Source: Duganella zoogloeoides (GTDB taxonomy: Bacteria; Pseudomonadota; Gammaproteobacteria; Burkholderiales; Burkholderiaceae_D). Taken from it: a DNA stretch of 64,000 bases. Position numbers and translations under genes: made by a program. Location of the stretch: positions 434,001 through 498,000 of the forward strand of contig NZ_CP140152.1 of NCBI RefSeq assembly GCF_034479515.1, given 5' to 3'. The notes beneath the pieces were generated by a model. The model saw only the letters and a list, made by a program, of their open reading frames with translations, did no database searches and was not told the origin of the DNA. Shown here piece by piece: positions 57,976 to 64,000 of this stretch. Each line of letters starts with the position of its first letter. Position 1 is the stretch's first letter.

Positions 57976-60279
57976 GTGACCAGGATGCTGCGGTATTTTG
58001 CCGTCATCGGCGGCGCCTTCGTCAGTATCCTGCTGTTCCTGCTGGCGTCGGCCTCCGACAATTCCGGCTTTTTCGACCGCTACTATGCCTGGCTGCTGGG
58101 GCTGAACGCGGCGGTGGCCGGTGCGCTGCTGCTGCTCGTCGCCATCTCGCTGTACCGCCTGTATGCGCGCTACAAGGATGGCAAGTTCGGCTCCAGGCTG
58201 ATGACCCGGCTGGTGCTGCTGTTTGCCGCCATCGGCGTGTTGCCGGGTCTGGTGATCTTCCTGGTGTCGGTGCAGTTCGTCTCGCATTCGATCGATTCCT
58301 GGTTCAATGTGCCGGTGGAAGAAGCGCTCGAGGCCGGTATCGACCTCAGCCGCGCCGGGCTCGACGCCGCGCTTGGCGAGCTGACCGTGACCGCCTCCCG
58401 CGCCACCGAACGGCTGGCGCAGGAACCGACCGGCACCGAGCGCCAGATGCTTGCCGAACTGGTCAAGAACCATCCCGGCATGCAGAACGCCATCATCGTC
58501 GATGCCGAAGGCGGACTGGTGGTGAGCGCCCGCGCCAGCAGCGGCGGCAACCTCAGCGCCGACCTGCCCACCAGGGAGATGATGGCCCGCGCCAAGAGCG
58601 AGGTGGCCTACGGTGCACCCGAGGGCGGCAACGAACTGCGCAGCAACCTGGTCGACGTTCCCACCGCGCCCGTCAACCAGCCGGACAGCGCCAGCCAGCT
58701 GCGCCTGCGCGTGGTGATGGCCATTCCCGAGGTGGTGCGGCCCAACGGCTTCCGCCTGGCGCCGCGCTACCTGCAACTGATCCAGCTGGCGCCCGCCAAG
58801 CTCGCTGCCAACGGCGAGACCATCCGCAGCGCCTATTCCAACTACAAGGAACGCTTTGTCGCGCGCGTGGGTCTGCGCAAGATGTACATCGTCACCCTGA
58901 CGTTGACCCTGCTGCTGGCCGTGTTCGGCGCGATTGCCAGCGCCTTCCTGATCGCCCGCGACCTGGCCCAGCCGCTGCTGCTGCTGGCCGAGGGCACGCG
59001 CGCGGTGGCCGAGGGCGACCTGTCGCCACGCCCGATCGTGGCCACGTCCGACGAGCTGGGCACGCTGACGCAATCGTTCAATACCATGACGCGGCAACTG
59101 TCGGACGCCCGCAGCGCGGTCGAGCGCAACCGCACGGCGCTGCAAAACGCCAAAGCCCACCTGGAATCGGTGCTGGCCAATATGTCGGCTGGGGTGATGG
59201 TGCTCGATGCCGAATTCCACCTGATCAGCTTTAACGATTCGGTCGAGCGCATCCTGCAATTGCCGGGCATGACCATGATCGGCCGCAAGCTCGACGAGGT
59301 AGATGGCATGCAGGAATTCGGCGCCGCCATCGTGGCCGGCTTTGCCGCCCAGAGCGCGCAGTCGGCCGCCGGGCGCACCGCCCAGCGCACCCACTGGCAG
59401 CGCCAGATCGAGGTGCCGCGCCGCTCGGCCAGCCTGGACGACCACGACCTGACCCTGCTCACGCGCGGTTCGCGCCTGCCGATCGAAGGCGGCAGCGGCT
59501 ACCTGGTGGTGTTTGACGATATTTCCGACGTGATTTCGGCGCAGCGCTCGATTGCCTGGGGCGAGGTGGCACGCCGGCTGGCCCACGAAATCAAGAATCC
59601 GCTGACGCCGATCCAGCTGTCGGCCGAGCGCCTGCAAATGAAACTGGAAAGCAAGCTGGTCTCGCCTGATACCGAACTGCTGGCCAAGAGCACGACCACC
59701 ATCGTCAACCAGGTGGCGGCCATGAAGCGCATGGTGGACGACTTCCGCGACTATGCGCGCACGCCGCCGGCGGTGCTCCATCCGCTCGACCTGAACGCGC
59801 TGGTGGGCGAAATCCTCGACCTGTACCTGAGCGGCGAGAGCAGTGACATCATCCACCCGCAACTGGCGCAAAACTTGCCGCCAGTCATGGGCGATGCGAC
59901 CCAGTTGCGCCAGGTCATACACAACCTGCTGCAAAACGCCCAGGATGCCATGGCCGAGCTGCCGGCGGACGCCCCGGCGCCGCGGATTGACGTGGTCACC
60001 GAAGCGATTCATTATCGGGGCGCGGACGGTGGCGAACGGATGGCGGTGCGGCTGTCGATCAGCGACAATGGTCCCGGTTTCGCGCCCAAGATCCTGGCGC
60101 GCGCATTTGAACCATATGTCACTTCCAAGGCGCGCGGAACCGGCCTGGGCCTGGCGATGGTGAAGAAGATTATCGACGAACACGGCGGCAGGATCGATAT
60201 CCAGAACCACACTGAAAGAAGTGGCGCGTCCATATTGATTTTGCTGTTAAAGTTAGCGCCGACAATGCAAAATGTTTAA
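57976..60279 (+). CDS. ntrY: NtrY-type sensor histidine kinase
   Basis: A 767-residue membrane kinase. Several N-terminal membrane segments (about residues 8-28, 38-58, 78-98, then 300-325) flank a periplasmic sensor region; HAMP follows (DLAQPLLLLAEGTRAVAEGDL), then PAS (SVLANMSAGVMVLDAEFHLISFN), HisKA with WGEVARRLAHEIKNPLTPIQLSAERLQ, and HATPase (HNLLQNAQDAM, SDNGPGFAP, GTGLGLAMVKKI). NtrY-NtrX pairs respond to nitrogen, redox or envelope signals depending on the species. GTG start directly after the upstream stop; the ATG at 57985 is an alternative. The regulator gene follows after 90 bp. Confidence 0.93.
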   Translation: MTRMLRYFAVIGGAFVSILLFLLASASDNSGFFDRYYAWLLGLNAAVAGALLLLVAISLYRLYARYKDGKFGSRLMTRLVLLFAAIGVLPGLVIFLVSVQFVSHSIDSWFNVPVEEALEAGIDLSRAGLDAALGELTVTASRATERLAQEPTGTERQMLAELVKNHPGMQNAIIVDAEGGLVVSARASSGGNLSADLPTREMMARAKSEVAYGAPEGGNELRSNLVDVPTAPVNQPDSASQLRLRVVMAIPEVVRPNGFRLAPRYLQLIQLAPAKLAANGETIRSAYSNYKERFVARVGLRKMYIVTLTLTLLLAVFGAIASAFLIARDLAQPLLLLAEGTRAVAEGDLSPRPIVATSDELGTLTQSFNTMTRQLSDARSAVERNRTALQNAKAHLESVLANMSAGVMVLDAEFHLISFNDSVERILQLPGMTMIGRKLDEVDGMQEFGAAIVAGFAAQSAQSAAGRTAQRTHWQRQIEVPRRSASLDDHDLTLLTRGSRLPIEGGSGYLVVFDDISDVISAQRSIAWGEVARRLAHEIKNPLTPIQLSAERLQMKLESKLVSPDTELLAKSTTTIVNQVAAMKRMVDDFRDYARTPPAVLHPLDLNALVGEILDLYLSGESSDIIHPQLAQNLPPVMGDATQLRQVIHNLLQNAQDAMAELPADAPAPRIDVVTEAIHYRGADGGERMAVRLSISDNGPGFAPKILARAFEPYVTSKARGTGLGLAMVKKIIDEHGGRIDIQNHTERSGASILILLLKLAPTMQNV

Positions 60280-60369
60280 TCGAAGTAAGCTACGCATTTG
60301 GCAACTCAGTAAGCAAATAAATAAGCAAAACGACGCCGCACGACGGCGACATGTAGAAGGCGAGGGAAG

Positions 60370-61095
60370 ATGGCAAACATACTGGTAGTGGACGATGAGA
60401 TGGGCATCCGCGAGTTGCTCTCGGAAATCCTCAGCGATGAAGGACACGCAATTCAACTGGCGGAAAATGCCCAGCAGGCGCGCGAGGCGCGTGCCGCCGG
60501 CGCACCCGACCTGGTGTTGCTCGATATCTGGATGCCCGATACCGACGGCGTGACCCTGCTCAAGGAATGGCAGCGCGACGGCTTGCTGACGATGCCGGTG
60601 ATCATGATGTCGGGCCATGCGACCATCGATACGGCGGTCGAGGCCACCCGCATCGGCGCACTGAACTTCCTCGAGAAGCCGATCGCGCTGCAAAAACTGC
60701 TCAAGGCGGTGCAGGCGGGTCTCACGCGCGCCCAGGAAACCGTGCGCACGCCGCCGGTGGCGCCGCGCCCTGTACTGGCGGCCCAGCCCGAGGAAGCGCC
60801 TGGCGCGGCCTTCAACGCCCCGAACCCGGCAGCGGCGATTGCCGTGCGCGGCGGCGCCACCGTGGCTGGCGCCGACAACCACTCGTTCAGCCTGTCGTTC
60901 GACCTGCCGCTGCGCGAGGCGCGCGACGCGTTCGAACGCATGTACTTCGAGCACCACCTGGGACGCGAAGGCGGCAGCATGACGCGCGTGGCCGAGAAAA
61001 CCGGCCTTGAGCGTACCCACCTGTACCGCAAGCTCAAGCAACTGGGCGTGGAGCCGGGCAAACTGGCAAAAAAGGCCGCCTCGGCCCGTGACTGA
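60370..61095 (+). CDS. NtrX-like response regulator without AAA+ domain
   Basis: A 241-residue regulator. The receiver domain has phosphoacceptor Asp in DLVLLDIWMPDTDG (about residue 52), acidic pair VVDDEMGIRELL and Lys in NFLEKPIAL. An Ala/Pro linker (about 125-170) leads straight to a Fis-type helix-turn-helix (AFERMYFEHHLGREGGSMTRVAEKTGLERTHLYRKLKQLG split over 190-230). The sigma-54-activating AAA+ domain of true NtrX (GAFTGA motif) is missing, so it cannot open sigma-54 promoters by itself. GAGGGAAG precedes the ATG. It pairs with the kinase encoded upstream. Confidence 0.93.
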   Translation: MANILVVDDEMGIRELLSEILSDEGHAIQLAENAQQAREARAAGAPDLVLLDIWMPDTDGVTLLKEWQRDGLLTMPVIMMSGHATIDTAVEATRIGALNFLEKPIALQKLLKAVQAGLTRAQETVRTPPVAPRPVLAAQPEEAPGAAFNAPNPAAAIAVRGGATVAGADNHSFSLSFDLPLREARDAFERMYFEHHLGREGGSMTRVAEKTGLERTHLYRKLKQLGVEPGKLAKKAASARD

Positions 61096-61495
61096 CGTCA
61101 ACGCCACGGTGGCCGCCGGCCCCCGGGGGCCGGTGCCCACGTGGCTGGTCACGGGCCCCCGCGCCGGCGCGCGCGAGACCGCCATTGCCGCGCTGCTGCA
61201 GCCGGGCGTGCCCAGCGCCATCATCCTCGAAGGCCTGTCCGATGGCGGCTCGGCCCTGGTGTTTGAAGATTCCCCTCCAAAATATGCCGCGAATGTTATC
61301 CGGATCGCACCCGGCTGTTTGCATTGCAGCGGTAATCTCGTTTTACGGGTAACATTGAACCGTGTGCTGCGCCGTCCCCCCGCTCAGCTCTACATCAGCC
61401 TGGCCTCGGCCGAGCACCTGGCACTGCTGCGCGAGTGGCTGTCCGGGCCGCCGTACGATGCACTGCTGGCATTGCAACCCGATATCGCGGCCTGA
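61088..61495 (+). CDS. Degenerate CobW-like GTPase-related protein
   Basis: A 135-residue protein resembling a shrunken CobW/COG0523 metal-chaperone GTPase. The P-loop position reads LVTGPRAGARET, lacking the essential Gly-Lys-Thr/Ser, while the CxxC metal site survives as APGCLHCSGNL (Cys77, Cys80), followed by TLNRVLRRPPAQLYISLAS. Without the P-loop lysine it should not hydrolyse GTP. GTG start at 61088 overlaps the regulator stop by eight bases; the ORF from 61007 lies in another gene. Short forms of this kind occur beside ntrX in related bacteria; function unknown. Confidence 0.72.
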   Translation: MTDVNATVAAGPRGPVPTWLVTGPRAGARETAIAALLQPGVPSAIILEGLSDGGSALVFEDSPPKYAANVIRIAPGCLHCSGNLVLRVTLNRVLRRPPAQLYISLASAEHLALLREWLSGPPYDALLALQPDIAA

Positions 61496-61611
61496 ACCCA
61501 GCCGGCAGATCGGCTCTTTGATCTACAGCAAGCCCTTGAATCGAACGCTTTCAGCCCCATTTCTGAAGCTGAAAGTGAAACCAAGCAGGCCCCCTGGAGA
61601 AAGGAAGCAAT

Positions 61612-61869
61612 ATGAATCTCATCTATAACAGCGAGCAGTACAGCGTTGTCGAGTTTGGCGCCGACCGTACTCTGGACGCCTTGCGCTTTGGCGGCTACGA
61701 AATCGTCGACAAAGGCGGCAAGCGCGAGATCTTCATCAATGGCGTCCTGGCGCAAAACTTCCGTCGCGATGTCAACGAACTGATCGCCAACGAGCCCACC
61801 ATGGCTGAAATCGATGAATTTTTGGGCAGTTACGATGAGCTCATGAGTCAACCGGTGCTGTTGCATTAA
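61612..61869 (+). CDS. DUF3567 family protein
   Basis: An 85-residue acidic protein starting MNLIYNSEQYSVVEFG, typical of DUF3567 (BTH_I0359-like) proteins restricted to Betaproteobacteria; the function is unknown. AAAGGA lies seven bases before the ATG. RYEIVDKxGKREIFI-type stretch is seen here as GGYEIVDKGGKREIFING. It stands alone between the ntrX region and the amidotransferase gene. Confidence 0.88.
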   Translation: MNLIYNSEQYSVVEFGADRTLDALRFGGYEIVDKGGKREIFINGVLAQNFRRDVNELIANEPTMAEIDEFLGSYDELMSQPVLLH

Positions 61870-61961
61870 GGTATAAATACTGCGCAGATACTCTTTGTGG
61901 CTGCGCATCGGGGGCCGATTCGGTTACGATGCGCACGCCAGCTTCACTTTAAGAGATCATC

Positions 61962-62747
61962 ATGTGCCAACTTCTGGGCATGAACTGCAATGTGCCAACC
62001 GACATTGTGTTCAGCTTTACCGGCTTCGCCATGCGCGGCGGCCGCACCGACCACCACCACGACGGCTGGGGTATCGCCTTCTTCGAGGGCGCCGGCGTGC
62101 GCCACTTCGTCGATCACCAGGCCGCGATCGCTTCGCCGATTGCCGAGCTGATCAAGAACTACCCGATCAAGTCCACCAACGTCATCGCCCACATCCGCAA
62201 GGCCACGCAAGGCCAGGTCGCACTGGAAAATTGCCACCCGTTCGTGCGCGAGCTGTGGGGGCAATACTGGGTATTCGCCCATAACGGCGACCTCAAGGAA
62301 TTCAAACCGCTGCTTAACGGTGCTTTCCGCCCGGTCGGCACCACCGACAGCGAGCGGGCTTTTTGCTATATTTTGCAGCAGCTGCGCGCGCGCTTCGGCG
62401 AGCAGCGGCCCACGCGCGACGATTTGCACGCGGCGCTGCAGCCGCTGGTGGCCGAGATCGCCACTCACGGCACCTTCAACATGCTGCTGTCGTCGGGCGG
62501 CGAGCTGTTTGCCCATTGCTCCACCCGCCTGTTTTACCTGGTGCGCCAGCACCCGTTCGACACCGCCATGCTGTCGGACGAGGATGTCACCGTCGATTTC
62601 GCCCAGGTCACCACGCCGGACGACCGCGTGGCCGTGATCGTCACCGAACCGTTGACCACCAACGAGCGCTGGATTGCCTTCGCCCCGGGCGAGCTGAAGC
62701 TGTTTATTGATGGCGCCCCGCAACAAACCATGCAAAGCGGCGATTAA
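61962..62747 (+). CDS. Class II glutamine amidotransferase (YafJ-like)
   Basis: A 261-residue Ntn-type amidotransferase. Cys2 (MCQLLGMNCNVP) becomes the N-terminal nucleophile after Met removal; GGRTDHHHDGWGIAFFEG, IAHIRKATQGQVALENCHPF and WVFAHNGDLKEF form the glutamine site. No synthase domain is attached, so the acceptor of the ammonia is unknown. The family is widespread and uncharacterised (YafJ in E. coli). Confidence 0.92.
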   Translation: MCQLLGMNCNVPTDIVFSFTGFAMRGGRTDHHHDGWGIAFFEGAGVRHFVDHQAAIASPIAELIKNYPIKSTNVIAHIRKATQGQVALENCHPFVRELWGQYWVFAHNGDLKEFKPLLNGAFRPVGTTDSERAFCYILQQLRARFGEQRPTRDDLHAALQPLVAEIATHGTFNMLLSSGGELFAHCSTRLFYLVRQHPFDTAMLSDEDVTVDFAQVTTPDDRVAVIVTEPLTTNERWIAFAPGELKLFIDGAPQQTMQSGD

Positions 62748-62830
62748 AGCGGCGAAACGCAATCAGCGATCGCCACATGGGCAGGCATTGCTGTCAAAAT
62801 GGTAGGCGACCTGCCCAATATCTTTGACTG

Positions 62831-64000
62831 ATGCACATGATCGATCTTTCCGCCAACGACGACGGCGCCCGCAAGCTGCGCGTGCGCGAATTTTACCTGG
62901 GCCGCCAGCCCATCCTGGACCGCAACCAGGCGCTGTTCGGCTACGAGTTGCTGTTTCGTAACGAGCCGGTGGGGCCGGCGCTGGTCACCGACGAGCTGTC
63001 CGCCACGGCGGCCGTGATCGCCCACGCTTCGCAACTGGGCATGGAGCGCACCATCGGCGAGGCCCGCGGCTTCGTCAATGTCGATGCCGACGTGTTGCTG
63101 ACCGATATCTTCGCTTTCCTGCCGCCCCAGCGCGTGGTGCTGGAGATCGCCGACACCATGGTGGCCACGCCGGAGTTGCTTGAGCGCATGCACGAATTGG
63201 CCAGCCACGGTTTCCAGTTCGCCCTGCATGGCAGCCACGAGGCTGGGCAAACCGCCGCCCTGTTGCCGTTGGTGCAATACGTCAAGATGGACGTGCACCA
63301 CACGCCGCTGTCCATTCTGATGCAGCTGGCGCCGCAGTTCCACCAGCAGCGCAAGAAGCTGGTGGCGGAAAAGGTCGAGACGCGCGAGGAATTCAAGAAC
63401 GCGCTCGACCTCGGCTTCGACTATTTCCAGGGCTATTATTTCTCCAAGCCCGTGATCATGAGCGGCAAGAAGCTGTCGCCGTCGCAGCTGGCCGTGATGG
63501 AACTGATGACCCTGGTCACGTCCGACGCCGACAACCCTGAAATCGAGCGCGCCATTAAGCGCGACGTTTCGCTGGCGCTGAACCTGCTGCGACTGGTCAA
63601 CACGCCTGCCGTGGGCGCGCGCCAGCGCATCGATTCGCTGGGCCAGGCCCTGACCCTGCTGGGCCGGCGCCAATTGCAGCGCTGGCTGCAAATCATGCTG
63701 TATGCGGAACCGAGCAAGCGTGGCCACAGCATGACGCCGCTGCTGATGCTGGCCACCACGCGCGGCCGCCTGCTCGAACTGCTGGCCAGCCGGCTGCGCC
63801 CGCGCGAACCGCACGCGGCCGATGTGGCCTTCACGGTCGGCATCATGTCGCTGATGGACACGCTGTTCGGCATGCCGATGTATGAAATCCTCGGCCAGAT
63901 CCCCGTGATCGACGAAGTCGCGGCCGCCTTGCTCGACCGTGCCGGTTTCTATGGCGAGCTGCTGACCCTGGCGGAGTCGCTGGAACGGATCGAGGAACTC
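62831..64000 (+). CDS. EAL/HDOD domain protein, YuxH-like (3' partial)
   Basis: At least 390 residues; the frame runs off the window end. The first half is an EAL-type domain (REFYLGRQPILDRNQALFGYELLFRNE, about residues 15-200) in which the EAL signature is YELLF and later metal ligands are partly replaced, as in YuxH proteins that bind c-di-GMP poorly or not at all. The second half is an HDOD domain (about 205-390; ISLALNLLRLVN-like VSLALNLLRLVNTPA, SLGQALTLLGRRQLQRWLQIMLYA). Such proteins act in signalling; exact role unknown. ATG at 62831 or 62837. Confidence 0.9.
   Translation, partial: MHMIDLSANDDGARKLRVREFYLGRQPILDRNQALFGYELLFRNEPVGPALVTDELSATAAVIAHASQLGMERTIGEARGFVNVDADVLLTDIFAFLPPQRVVLEIADTMVATPELLERMHELASHGFQFALHGSHEAGQTAALLPLVQYVKMDVHHTPLSILMQLAPQFHQQRKKLVAEKVETREEFKNALDLGFDYFQGYYFSKPVIMSGKKLSPSQLAVMELMTLVTSDADNPEIERAIKRDVSLALNLLRLVNTPAVGARQRIDSLGQALTLLGRRQLQRWLQIMLYAEPSKRGHSMTPLLMLATTRGRLLELLASRLRPREPHAADVAFTVGIMSLMDTLFGMPMYEILGQIPVIDEVAAALLDRAGFYGELLTLAESLERIEEL

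Noticed and set aside
57445..60210. A 921-residue minus-strand frame across the ntrY gene
   Set aside because: Shadow of the sensor kinase; His/Gln/Arg-rich without any recognisable domain.

Overview
The window is high-GC DNA from a betaproteobacterium, most likely Oxalobacteraceae (Massilia, Duganella or Janthinobacterium type). This rests on gene content and order: gshA-gshB-PTS EIIA-ptsH-ptsI, metX-metW, DUF1840 and DUF3567 proteins, gatCAB beside mreBCD, and an argS-SPOR-dsbA cluster. No lineage search could be run. I see no rRNA, tRNA, CRISPR array, prophage or complete insertion sequence. The window opens inside a propeller-type sensor kinase and closes inside an EAL/HDOD protein.

Layout. 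1-10.1 kb: hybrid-type sensor kinase, DUF1840 protein, a lipoprotein plus lipoprotein M1 peptidase pair, a CBM9-like/DUF5916 outer-membrane protein, a DUF6624 protein and comM. 10.2-15.9 kb: a short exported protein, then translationally coupled exported GH2 beta-galactosidase and GH43 glycosidase genes for plant polysaccharide breakdown. 15.9-19.2 kb: ubiK, divergent from a nitrogen-scavenging operon (TorF-family porin, glnK, amtB) preceded by a well-formed sigma-54 promoter and two NtrC-like enhancer sites. 19.3-24.2 kb: glutathione synthesis (gshA, gshB) followed by a mannose-type EIIA, HPr and Enzyme I. 24.3-29.1 kb: metX-metW, an AmpG-type transporter, an M48 protease and an RluA-family pseudouridine synthase, packed with overlapping ends.

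29.1-34.9 kb is the most accessory-looking part: a VapBC45-like toxin-antitoxin pair whose toxin lacks a usable start, xth, pyrE, an unknown small protein, an SbtA-like permease divergent from a LysR regulator, and a small membrane protein. 34.9-38.3 kb: gatB, gatA and gatC on the minus strand with a palindromic repeat between gatC and gatA. 38.7-49.3 kb: the rod-shape and elongasome operon mreB-mreC-mreD followed by mrdA-rodA-rodA-mrdA, a duplicated PBP2/RodA set in mirror order, then rlpA. 49.3 kb: a 21-bp perfect inverted repeat between convergent genes.

49.4-55.7 kb: a minus-strand operon argS, FtsN-like SPOR protein, dsbA, SDR, birA, coaX, SPOR protein. 55.9-61.5 kb: rsmB, DUF4390 protein, an NtrY-type kinase, a short NtrX-like regulator lacking the AAA+ domain, and a degenerate CobW-like protein. 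61.6-64 kb: DUF3567 protein, a class II glutamine amidotransferase and the EAL/HDOD protein.

The observations most worth following are the mirror-image mrdA-rodA duplication with patches of near-identical DNA, the sigma-54/NtrC control region of the porin-glnK-amtB operon, and the toxin whose reading frame begins without a start codon.
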